A stretch of 35,263 bases of DNA from Streptomyces sp. ISL-11 (lineage in GTDB: Bacteria > Actinomycetota > Actinomycetes > Streptomycetales > Streptomycetaceae), in assembly GCF_018614525.1 (NCBI RefSeq), contig NZ_JAGGOL010000103.1, forward strand, positions 1-35,263, written 5' to 3'. The first letter of the stretch is position 1; the number at the start of each line of letters is the position of its first letter. The notes under the pieces were generated by a model, which ran no database searches, was not told the DNA's origin, and saw only the letters and a list, made by a program, of their open reading frames with translations. Below are positions 26,192-33,361 of the stretch, in pieces. The position numbers and the translations under genes were made by a program.

Positions 26192-27151
26192 TCAGCTGAC
26201 TCGCTGATCAATCGCTCGTGCGGCCACCGGACCGGCCGTCCGGTCCGCTCCCGCACGGTCCTCGGACCGGTCCCCGTCCAGTTCCTTGATCATCGACAGC
26301 AGGGCCCGGGCCGCCGCGGTCGGCTGACCCGCCGCCGGAACCGCGACCGCGACCTTCCACGACGTCGCACTCCGCAGCGGCACCGCGCTCAGGCCGCGCG
26401 CCTGCTCCTTGAACGTCACCGGACGCGGCACCACCGCCGCCCCCAGCCCCCGCGAGACCAGGTCGAGCAGCGTGTAGACGTCATTGACCTGGAGGGCCAC
26501 CTTCCGGACCACCTCCGCGTCGGCGAACGCCAGATCCGCCGCCCGCCGCGCGCCCCAGTCCGGGTGGAGGTCCACGAAGACCTCGCCGGCCAGCCGCGCC
26601 GGCGACACCGGCCCGCTCGCCCCCGCCAGCGGATGGTCCGCCCGGCACAGCAGCATCAACGGTTCCTCCGCCACCCGGTACAGCCGCACCCCCTCGTGGG
26701 AGCCGTCGTGCACGACGAACGCGACGTCCAGCTCACCCCTGCGCACCTGCTCCAGGAGACGGCCGGAACCCGCCTGCTCCATATGGATCTCCACCTGCGG
26801 GTGCAACGCGTGGAAGGCGGCCAGCAGCGCGGCCGCGTCGACCGTGCCCATGCACTGCTCGGTGCCCACCGAGAGCTTCCCGCCCATCAGCCCCTGCACG
26901 GCCGCGACGGCCTCCCGGGCCGCCGCCGCGCAGGCCAGCGTGCGCCGCGCCTCCACCAGCAGCGCCCGCCCGGCGTCCGTGAGCCCGACCCGCCGCGTGG
27001 TGCGCACGAACAACTCCGCGCCCAGCTCCCGCTCCAGCGCCCGGACCGACGCCGACACCCCGGACTGTGCCACCCGCAGCCGCTCGGCGGCGTGCGTGAA
27101 GTGCTGCTCCTCGGCGACGGCCACAAAGTGTTCGAGGTGTCTGAGTTCCAT
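26192..27151 (-). CDS. LysR-family transcriptional regulator
   Basis: A 319-residue LysR regulator. The winged helix comes first (MELRHLEHFVAVAEEQHFTHAAERLRVAQSG-type start, SASVRALERELGAELFVRTTRRVGLTDAG), followed by the two-lobed periplasmic-binding-like domain (GKLSVGTEQCM, LDVAFVV, LLCRADHPLA, VSRGLGAAVVPRPV). The effector is unknown. It lies upstream of mscR in the same direction with 89 bases between, so either an operon or separate control of formaldehyde detoxification is possible. Its start codon sits inside a short inverted repeat, CCATG/CATGG (27148-27163). Confidence 0.93.
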   Translation of the reverse strand: MELRHLEHFVAVAEEQHFTHAAERLRVAQSGVSASVRALERELGAELFVRTTRRVGLTDAGRALLVEARRTLACAAAAREAVAAVQGLMGGKLSVGTEQCMGTVDAAALLAAFHALHPQVEIHMEQAGSGRLLEQVRRGELDVAFVVHDGSHEGVRLYRVAEEPLMLLCRADHPLAGASGPVSPARLAGEVFVDLHPDWGARRAADLAFADAEVVRKVALQVNDVYTLLDLVSRGLGAAVVPRPVTFKEQARGLSAVPLRSATSWKVAVAVPAAGQPTAAARALLSMIKELDGDRSEDRAGADRTAGPVAARAIDQRVS

Positions 27152-27477
27152 GATTCAGCATGGCAGGTGCTGGATGGGCGTCCGCGTCCGGGTCCGCCGG
27201 CGTGCCGCGACGCGCGGGGCCCGGGCGCGGCCGGTGCCCGCGGGTCCGCGCCCTCGCATCCGCCCGTTCGCCACCCCTTCCACGACACCTCCACACCCTC
27301 TCCATGACCCCTTTCGCACCCGTCCCGGCAGCACTTCCCGGCCAACTCGCAACATCGCGGCAACACTGTCACCTGGCTCACACCAGCTCCGGAAGTCACT
27401 GAGCCCTCCCGGCACTTGGCCGGTCCTGTTCGGTGGGTGCAGCCAAGACGCGAGGTCTCTGTCTACTCTCCCTCGCC
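27152..27477. other. Intergenic region before the secreted small protein
   Basis: No gene is seen. TACTCT (27464-27469) ends 8 bases before the ATG at 27478, which suggests a leaderless transcript for that gene; no ribosome-binding site is present. The stretch 27170-27240 is very GC-rich and could be coding-like only by composition. Confidence 0.4.
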
Positions 27478-28026
27478 ATGCGCAGAACAACACTGGGACG
27501 GCTCAGCCTGTCCGCGATACTCGCCTTCGTCGTCGCCCTCCTGGGCCTGGCCCAGCCGGCCTCCGCCGCCGACACCCCGCCCATGACCATCAGCGTCGAC
27601 AAGCAGTCGGCGACCCCGGGCTCCACGGTCACCATCAAGCTGACGTTCACCAACGACCAGACCACGAACGCCCAGTTCGTGTACCAGTCGATCCAGCCGA
27701 CGTGGAACACCACGTCGGACCCCGGCCTGAAGTACGCGTTCGCCACCTGCGCCGGTGACACGTCCTCCTGCACCGTGCCCAACCAGCAGAGCGGCGCGGT
27801 GAGCTACAACGTGCCCATCCTGCCCGGCGCGAGCCGCACCGCGACGCTGACCTACAAGATCGCCGCCGACTCGGCCTGCGGCCCTAGCAGGCGCATCGAG
27901 TTCTACACCTACCTCTACTACGAGTACCAGGGCGGCCAGGCCAAGAAGGACGGGCTCTACCCCGTGGGCGGCACCGACATCGCCTGCGCGACGTCCGGCA
28001 CCCCCTCGGCGGCCACCGGTCGCTGA
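27478..28026 (+). CDS. Secreted small protein of unknown function (beta-rich)
   Basis: A 182-residue secreted protein that I cannot assign. The signal peptide runs 1-30 (hydrophobic core 13-25, A-S-A cut). The mature part begins DTPPMTISVDKQSATPGSTVTIKL-like sequence, typical of DUF11 or Ig-like beta-sandwich domains that package conserved P-G-S turns, and continues with FTNDQTTNAQFVYQS and a Y-rich stretch FYTYLYYEYQGG. Four cysteines (TCAGDTSSC, SACG, IACA) could form two disulphides. It stands alone, with a strong terminator hairpin after it. Extracellular adhesion or matrix binding would fit but is only a guess. Confidence 0.8.
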   Translation: MRRTTLGRLSLSAILAFVVALLGLAQPASAADTPPMTISVDKQSATPGSTVTIKLTFTNDQTTNAQFVYQSIQPTWNTTSDPGLKYAFATCAGDTSSCTVPNQQSGAVSYNVPILPGASRTATLTYKIAADSACGPSRRIEFYTYLYYEYQGGQAKKDGLYPVGGTDIACATSGTPSAATGR

Positions 28027-28069
28027 GCGCGCCGGCTGTCACGCACTCCCGCACCACGGCCTTGAGTCC

Positions 28070-28099
28070 GGCCCGGCCAGGAGACGTCCTGGCCGGGCC
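28070..28099 (+). terminator. Terminator hairpin after the small secreted protein
   Basis: GGCCCGGCCAGGA (28070-28082) and TCCTGGCCGGGCC (28087-28099) form a perfect 13-bp stem with a GACG tetraloop. It lies 43 bases beyond the stop and probably also serves the convergent hydrolase remnant. Confidence 0.85.
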
Positions 28100-28152
28100 T
28101 GGGCGTGCCGCCGGGCCGTAGGCCCCACGGGTCCTTCACGCGGGGGCCGTGT

Positions 28153-28598
28153 TCAGCCGGCGGCGAGGTGCCTGGCGAAGAACGCCTCGATCCGCCGCCA
28201 CGCGTCGGCGGCCGACGCCGGCTCCGGTCCGATGCCCATCACGAACCGCAGCAAAGGACGCATGGCGTGCGGCACGTTGTCGGTGTCGTTGGGGAACGAG
28301 TGCCCGGCGTCCGGGTAGAGCCGCACCTCGTGCTCCACCCCGGCCCGCTCCAGCGCAGCCTCCAGCTTCCCCGCGTTCGCGCGGAACGCGCGGCCCTTGG
28401 CGCCGTAGGTGGCGAGTACCGGGCAGGCGCCCTTCATCGCGGAGTCCAGGTCGTCCGGCAGCCGCCCGTAGTTGGCCGCCGCCGCGTCGTACCGCCCCCG
28501 CCCGGCCAGGACCAGCGCGAAGCCCCCGCCCATGCCGTGGAAGAGGTCGGGCATCAGCGCGAGACAACCCGCCTCGGCCATCCGCGCGTTGAGCCGAC
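28153..28598 (-). pseudogene. Dienelactone hydrolase remnant (5' truncated, internal deletion)
   Basis: The readable frame (MAEAGCLALMPDLFHG to ARHLAAG) matches the dienelactone hydrolase family, normally about 240 residues, but only some 142 remain. DLFHG joins directly to MGGGFALVLAG: roughly 50-60 residues ending in the nucleophile motif (G-[FY]-C-x-G-G) are missing, including the Cys. The site usually holding the Asp reads GAKGR. Only the His of DAGHSF survives. The frame continues upstream to 28598, where repeat copy D begins, and hits a stop inside it, so the N-terminus is gone too. The remaining frame is intact, so a small protein could still be made. Confidence 0.8.
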
Positions 28599-28881
28599 GT
28601 GCGCACCACCGCTGCGCGGTGGTGTCCTCAAACTCCCCCAGCTACCGCTGGGGGTGCCCCCAACAGGCTGAGAGCGGCTGAGCCCGGCGCAATCAAGCCC
28701 GTCCGGCGTTTGAGGACGCGCCCGCAGGGCGCTCGCCGCCGCAGGCGGCAAAGACGGCCCGCAGCCGAAGATCCGCAGGGCGCTCGCCGCCGCAGGTGGC
28801 AAGGACAGTCCGCGGCCGAAGACCCGCGCTCGCCGCCGCAGCCGGCAAAGACGGCCCGCGGCCGAAGATCCGCCGGACACC
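28599..28881 (+). repeat. Dispersed modular repeat, copy D (chimeric core, expanded tail)
   Basis: It opens with the 33-nt left module GTGCGCACCACC...CCTCAA (28599-28631, one mismatch to copy B), then a core 28624-28716 whose left arm resembles copy A (CTCCCCCAGC, GCTGGGGGTGCCC) but whose right arm resembles B and C (AATCAAGCCCGTCCGGCG), so the arms no longer pair. The tail holds three head-to-tail partial units with GCTCGCCGCCGCAG at 28731, 28782 and 28828 (spacings 51 and 46). It ends near 28881 in CCGCCGGACACC. The left edge coincides with the truncated end of the hydrolase remnant. Confidence 0.9.
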
Positions 28882-29049
28882 TCCATAGTCCCGCACGGGG
28901 CGGGTCATTGCGCCGGCCGGGTGAATGGCGGAGTGTGCAGCGCATCGATCCACGGTCGGTCGGGGAGGGTTGCCGCGTCGGGATCGGCCATGACGGGTCC
29001 CGGCCGGCGCGTCGATGTCGCGCCGTGGCAAGGAACGAAGGAATGGGCG

Positions 29050-29253
29050 ATGGCAACAGGCAGGGTGAAGTGGTTCAACGCCGACAAGGGCTTCGGCTTC
29101 ATTGAACAGGACGACGGCGGCCCGGACGTCTTCGTCCACTTCTCCGCCATCCAGAGCACCGGTTTCAAGGAACTCCAGGAGAACGACAAGGTCACGTACG
29201 ACGTCGTCCAGGGCCCCAAGGGGCCACAGGCGGAGAACGTCGTCCCGGGCTAG
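29050..29253 (+). CDS. Cold shock protein (CspA family)
   Basis: A 67-residue OB-fold nucleic-acid chaperone. It has RNP1-like KGFGFIEQ and RNP2-like DVFVHFSAI, with the full family length and typical start TGRVKWFN. It binds single-stranded RNA and DNA and melts secondary structure. The ATG at 29050 follows GAAGGA. Its last four bases, CTAG (29250-29253), hold both its own TAG stop and the stop of the convergent lyase gene. The repeat upstream (copy D) ends about 170 bases before the start, so the promoter lies between. Confidence 0.96.
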   Translation: MATGRVKWFNADKGFGFIEQDDGGPDVFVHFSAIQSTGFKELQENDKVTYDVVQGPKGPQAENVVPG

Positions 29254-30446
29254 GCAGGTGCGGGGCGGGCGGCGCTCGGCCGGGACCGGCCGAGCGCCGC
29301 CGCCATTCTCCCCACCGCCTCCGTGAGGATCTCCGGCGAGGTGGCGAAGTTCAGCCGCACATGCCCCGCCCCGCCCGTGCCGAAGGGCATCCCGCCGGTC
29401 AGTGCCACCCGCCCGCGTGCGAGGAAGACGGCCGCCGGATCGTCGCCCAGGCCCAGCGCCCGGCAGTCCAGCCACGCCAGGTACGTCCCCTCCGGCCACA
29501 CCATGCGCACGCCGGGCACGTGCCGCTCCAGCAGATCGCCGAGCAGCCGCCGGTTGGCGTCCAGGCCCGCCAGCACGGTGTCCAGCCAGTCGCCGCCGTG
29601 CCGCAGGGCGGCGGTGTGGGCGACGACCCCCAGGTGGCTCGGGCCGTGGCTCACCACGTACGGCAGGCGCGCCAGGTCCCCGGCCGCCGCCGGACCGGCG
29701 ACGGCCAACGCCGCCTTGACACCCGCCAGGTGCCACGCCTTGGACGCCGACATCACCGAGAAGGCGCCGTCCGTGCCGGGCACCGAGAGGAACGGCACGA
29801 ACCGCGCGCCGGGCAGCACCAGCGGCGCGTGGATCTCGTCGGCCACGACCCGCACCCCGAACGCCTCCGCCAACCGCGCGACCTCGGTGAGCTCTTGGGC
29901 GGTGTGCACCGTCCCCGTCGGGTTGTGCGGGCTGCACAGCAGATACGCGGCCCGCCGCCCGCCCGCCACCGCGCGCCCGAACGCCTCCTCCAGGACGCCG
30001 GTGTCGATGCGGTGGCCGGCGCCCAGCGGAGCCTCCGCGACCCGCCGGTCCATGTGCTCCACAAACCCGTAGAACGGTGGATAGACAGGGGAGTTCACTA
30101 CCACGGTGTCCCCCGGACCGGTGATCAGACGCAAAACTTCGACGATGCCCTGCATGACGTCCGGCACGATCGCCGTATGTTCCGGCACCACGCCGTACCC
30201 ATCCCACCGTCGGCGGGCGAACGCGTCCAGCGCCTCGGCGTACGCCGTCCCCTCGGCATACCCGGTGTCTCCCAGGGCGATCGCCTCCGTCAGCGCCCGA
30301 GCCACGGGCCCGGCGAGCGGCACATCCATCTCGGCCACCCATAGCGGCAGCACGTCCGGCGGATAGGCGCGCCACTTCGCGCTCGTACGGAGCCGCAACT
30401 CCTCCTGGGAGAAACGACGCAGCGGATCGGTCTCATGAACACCCAT
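29250..30446 (-). CDS. PatB/MalY-type PLP-dependent C-S lyase
   Basis: A 398-residue fold-type I PLP enzyme. Landmarks are LPLWVAEMDVPLA near the start (PatB/MalY signature), SPVYPPFYGF, LLCSPHNPTGTVHT (PLP phosphate and Asn), VVADEIHAPLV (Asp binding the pyridine nitrogen) and SASKAWHLAGVK (Schiff-base Lys). MalY/PatB proteins cleave C-S bonds of cystathionine and related compounds; annotation as an aminotransferase is common but less exact. The ATG at 30446 begins MGVHETDPLRRF; another ATG lies at 30455, and both lack ribosome-binding sites. It is divergent from the cupin gene. Confidence 0.9.
   Translation of the reverse strand: MGVHETDPLRRFSQEELRLRTSAKWRAYPPDVLPLWVAEMDVPLAGPVARALTEAIALGDTGYAEGTAYAEALDAFARRRWDGYGVVPEHTAIVPDVMQGIVEVLRLITGPGDTVVVNSPVYPPFYGFVEHMDRRVAEAPLGAGHRIDTGVLEEAFGRAVAGGRRAAYLLCSPHNPTGTVHTAQELTEVARLAEAFGVRVVADEIHAPLVLPGARFVPFLSVPGTDGAFSVMSASKAWHLAGVKAALAVAGPAAAGDLARLPYVVSHGPSHLGVVAHTAALRHGGDWLDTVLAGLDANRRLLGDLLERHVPGVRMVWPEGTYLAWLDCRALGLGDDPAAVFLARGRVALTGGMPFGTGGAGHVRLNFATSPEILTEAVGRMAAALGRSRPSAARPAPA
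29268..29301. terminator. 16-bp hairpin inside the lyase coding end
   Basis: Positions 29268-29283 and 29286-29301 are perfect 16-base inverted complements around GA, so the true loop is a few bases larger. It begins 15 bases after the cspA stop and lies inside the lyase's last codons (coding GRSRPSAARP). It probably terminates cspA transcription. Confidence 0.75.
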
Positions 30447-30583
30447 GAGGCCCATTGTGCGCACCCACGTCACCACCGGCGCCGGCCGAGCGGAGGATCC
30501 CGCGAGGCCGCGGCGTCCAACAGCCTGGAGTGAGCCCGGGCCACCACCCGGGCAGCACCGGAACGAGAGGGAACATCATCACC

Positions 30584-30982
30584 GTGTTGAGGGAGCACCC
30601 GGCACAGCCGGTCAGCGAAACGATGGCCGAGGGCGAGATCGTCCTCCCCCTGCCTCCCGGCATGACCCACGCCTCCAGCGTCGTGGTGCACCGGACCACC
30701 ATGCCGCCCGGAGCACGCACCGGATGGCACTACCACCCCGGCACCCTCGTCGGCGTCGTCACCGGGGGCACGCTCACCCACTACTGGGCGGACGGCCGCG
30801 TGAGCCGCCACCCCGCCGGGACCAGCTTCATCACCGGCGGGCCCGACCACCTGCACGACGGCCGCAACGAGGGCGAGGACCCGCTGGTCATGCTGCTGAC
30901 CTACATCAACGGGCCGGACATGCGTTTGGCGGTCGACGTCCCGGCGGTTTGCTGCGACACGGCCCGGCCGTGTCGCAGGTGA
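30584..30982 (+). CDS. Cupin-domain protein
   Basis: A 132-residue single-domain cupin. The first motif is GWHYHPGTLVGVVTGG, with the two metal-binding His; the Glu that usually follows is not evident. The second motif is HPAGTSFITGGPDHLHDGRNEG. Such proteins bind a metal and act as small oxygenases, isomerases or sensors. The GTG at 30584 (VLREHPAQPVSE) is preferred; GAGAGGGA upstream has long spacing, so the start is uncertain. Its 3' end is tail-to-tail with the GH65 gene (30982/30983), and its last codons form a hairpin. Confidence 0.82.
   Translation: MLREHPAQPVSETMAEGEIVLPLPPGMTHASSVVVHRTTMPPGARTGWHYHPGTLVGVVTGGTLTHYWADGRVSRHPAGTSFITGGPDHLHDGRNEGEDPLVMLLTYINGPDMRLAVDVPAVCCDTARPCRR
30952..30978. 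terminator. Hairpin in the cupin coding end, bidirectional
   Basis: CTGCGACACGGCC (30952-30964) and GGCCGTGTCGCAG (30966-30978) pair perfectly around one base, so the real loop includes the inner pairs. It encodes the cupin's final residues (CCDTARPCRR region) and ends 5 bases before the GH65 stop on the other strand. It probably stops both transcripts. Confidence 0.75.
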
Positions 30983-33361
30983 TCAGTCCGGGCTCTCCGG
31001 CCGCCGGCCCGCCGCCCAGCCGCGGTGGGCCGGCCGACGTCCCGCGGGCTGGGTCGGCTCCGGCCGTTCCGGCCCGCCCGGCACCTTCCGGCTCTCCGGG
31101 TGTCCCGGTGCGACCCGCAGCGGCTCGCCGTAGTGGTCGACCTCCAGGGCCTGGCCCTCCAGCAGGGTGTACGTCGCCCGGGCGTCGGCGATCTCCACGC
31201 GCAACAGCCGCCGCCGCACCTGCACCGTGAAGGCCAGCCGGCCGAACTGCTCGGGGAGCTTGGGAGCGAAGGAGACCACCCCGTCGCAGTTGCGCATCCC
31301 GCCGAACCCCGCGACGAGGGCGATCCACGTCCCGGCGAGGGAGGCGATGTGCAGGCCGTCGCGGGTGTTGCTCTCCAGGTCGGAGAGGTCCATCATCGCC
31401 GCCTCGCCGAGATAGTCGTACGCCAGCCGCAGATGCCCCACCTCGGCGGCCATCACGGCCTGCACACACGCCGACAAGGAGGAGTCCCGCACGGTCAGCG
31501 GTTCGTAGTAGGCGAAGTTGCGGGCCTTCTCCTCCTCGGTGAAGGCGTCACCGCGCAACATCATGGCGAGCACCAGATCCGCCTGCTTGACGACCTGCTT
31601 GCGGTAGATGTCGAAGTAGGGGAAGTGCATCATCAGCGGGTACTGGTCGGCGCGGGTGCCCGCGAAGTCCCACTGCTGATGACCCGTGAAGCCCGCCGAC
31701 TGCTCGTGGACGCCGAGACCCTCGTTGTACGGCAGCGTCATCCGGGCCGCCGCGTCCCGCCACGCGGCGGTCTCCTCGTCGTCCACGCCCCATTCGGCCG
31801 CCAGGTCCGGATGGCGCTCGGCCGCGTCGGCGGCCGCCCGGAGATTCCGCTGTGCCATCAGATTGGTGTAGACGTTGTCGTCCGCGATGGCGCTGTACTC
31901 GTCCGGGCCCGTCACCCCGTCGATGTGGAACTGCCCCTGATGGTCGTGGTGGCCCAGCGAACGCCACAGCCGGGCGGTGTGGACCAGCAGCTCCAGGCCC
32001 ACCTCGCACTCGAACACCTCGTCGTCCGTGGCGTCCAGATAGCGCACCACGGCATCCGCGATGTCCGCGTTGACGTGGAAGGCGGCGGTGCCCGCCGGCC
32101 AGTACGCCGAGCACTCGTCGCCGTCGAGGGTCCGCCACGGGAACGCCGCTCCCTGGAGCCCCAGCAGCCGCGCGCGGTTGAGTGCGGCGGGCAGGGTCGC
32201 GTGCCGCCACCGCAGCGGCTGCGCCGCCGCCGGCGGCGCCGTGCAGGTCAGCACCTGCAGAACGAACGTCTCGGTGTCCCAGAAGCTGTGCCCGTCGTAG
32301 CCGGGGCCCGTCAGCCCCTTCGCGGCGATCGCCCGGGACTCCGCCCGCGCCCCCGCCTGCAACACGTGGAACAGCGCGAACCGCACGGCCTGCTGGATCT
32401 CCGCGTCACCGTCGACCTCGACGTCGGCGCGGTTCCAGAACTCGTCGAGATACGACCGTTGCTCGGCGCACAGCCCCGTCCAGCCCGTGCTCATGGCCCC
32501 CGCCAGGGCCGCGTCCACCTGGTCGCGCATCGCCGGCAGCGAGCGCACCCCCGACCAGCCGTAGGCGACCATCTTCTCCAGCCGCAGGCACTCCCCGGGC
32601 CGCAGCACCGACGTCACCGTGAAGCGGCTCAGGTCGTCGCTGCTCTTGGCGTACGTCCGCGTCTCCTCCGGGCCGTCCACCCGGTGCACCGCGGCCGCCG
32701 CCACCCGCAGCCCGCTGCGCTGCGTACGGTGCACCAGCCGCAGCCGGGTGTCCTCCGCCTCGTGATCCTCCGGCACCAGCGGGGACTCCAGCACCGCGGC
32801 CACCCGCGGGTCGCCGCCGGCCGCGGGCAGCTGCTCGTTGGCCACCAGCTCCGACTGCAGGACGATCCGCACCTCGGCGTCCACCGGCTCCACCTCGTAG
32901 GCGATGCCCGCGACCGCCCGCTGGGTGAAGGAGACCAGCCGCGTCGAGCGCACCCGCACCGTACGGCCCGACGGCGACGTCCACTCCACCTCGCGCCTCA
33001 GCAGCCCCGAGCGGAAGTCCAGCACCCGCTCGTGGTGGAGCAGCCGCCCGTAGCGCAGGTCGAACGGCTCGTCGTCGATGAGCAGCCGGACCACCTTGCC
33101 GTTGGTGACGTCGATGACGGTCTGCCCCGACTCCGGATAGCCGTAGCCCGCCTCCGCGTACGGCAGCGGCCGCAGCTCGAACACCCCGTTGAGGTACGAG
33201 CCCGGCAGGCCATGCGGCTCGCCCTCGTCGAGATTGCCGCGCCAGCCGATGTGCCCGTTGGCCAGCGCGAAGACCGACTCGCTCTGCGGCAGCACATCGA
33301 GGTTGAGCGCCGTCTCGCGCAGACACCACGGTTCGACCGCGTACGCCGGATGGGTGATCAC
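30983..33361 (-). CDS. GH65 disaccharide phosphorylase (maltose/trehalose/kojibiose type)
   Basis: A 792-residue GH65 enzyme. The beta-sandwich N-terminal domain (EPWCLRETALNLDVLPQSESVFALANGHIGWRGNLDEGEP) precedes an (alpha/alpha)6 barrel with WDTETFVLQ, GAAFPWRTLDGDE, GVTGPDEYSA with the catalytic acid Glu488, and QQWDFAGTRADQYPLM. The enzymes split alpha-linked glucose disaccharides with phosphate to beta-glucose 1-phosphate and glucose. Linkage cannot be told from sequence here. The GTG start at 33361 follows GGGGGA and overlaps the HAD gene's stop by four bases (GTGA). The Pro/Arg-rich last 40 residues look disordered. No sugar transporter is adjacent. Confidence 0.92.
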   Translation of the reverse strand: MITHPAYAVEPWCLRETALNLDVLPQSESVFALANGHIGWRGNLDEGEPHGLPGSYLNGVFELRPLPYAEAGYGYPESGQTVIDVTNGKVVRLLIDDEPFDLRYGRLLHHERVLDFRSGLLRREVEWTSPSGRTVRVRSTRLVSFTQRAVAGIAYEVEPVDAEVRIVLQSELVANEQLPAAGGDPRVAAVLESPLVPEDHEAEDTRLRLVHRTQRSGLRVAAAAVHRVDGPEETRTYAKSSDDLSRFTVTSVLRPGECLRLEKMVAYGWSGVRSLPAMRDQVDAALAGAMSTGWTGLCAEQRSYLDEFWNRADVEVDGDAEIQQAVRFALFHVLQAGARAESRAIAAKGLTGPGYDGHSFWDTETFVLQVLTCTAPPAAAQPLRWRHATLPAALNRARLLGLQGAAFPWRTLDGDECSAYWPAGTAAFHVNADIADAVVRYLDATDDEVFECEVGLELLVHTARLWRSLGHHDHQGQFHIDGVTGPDEYSAIADDNVYTNLMAQRNLRAAADAAERHPDLAAEWGVDDEETAAWRDAAARMTLPYNEGLGVHEQSAGFTGHQQWDFAGTRADQYPLMMHFPYFDIYRKQVVKQADLVLAMMLRGDAFTEEEKARNFAYYEPLTVRDSSLSACVQAVMAAEVGHLRLAYDYLGEAAMMDLSDLESNTRDGLHIASLAGTWIALVAGFGGMRNCDGVVSFAPKLPEQFGRLAFTVQVRRRLLRVEIADARATYTLLEGQALEVDHYGEPLRVAPGHPESRKVPGGPERPEPTQPAGRRPAHRGWAAGRRPESPD

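Noticed and set aside
27148..27163. Inverted repeat CCATG/CATGG at the LysR start as an autoregulatory operator.
   Set aside because: Arms are only five bases and part of one is the start codon itself. It lacks the T-N11-A form expected for LysR sites, so it is mentioned but not called.
28731..28870. Tandem units in copy D considered as a CRISPR array.
   Set aside because: Units are adjacent without unique spacers, spacing is uneven, and there are no cas genes.
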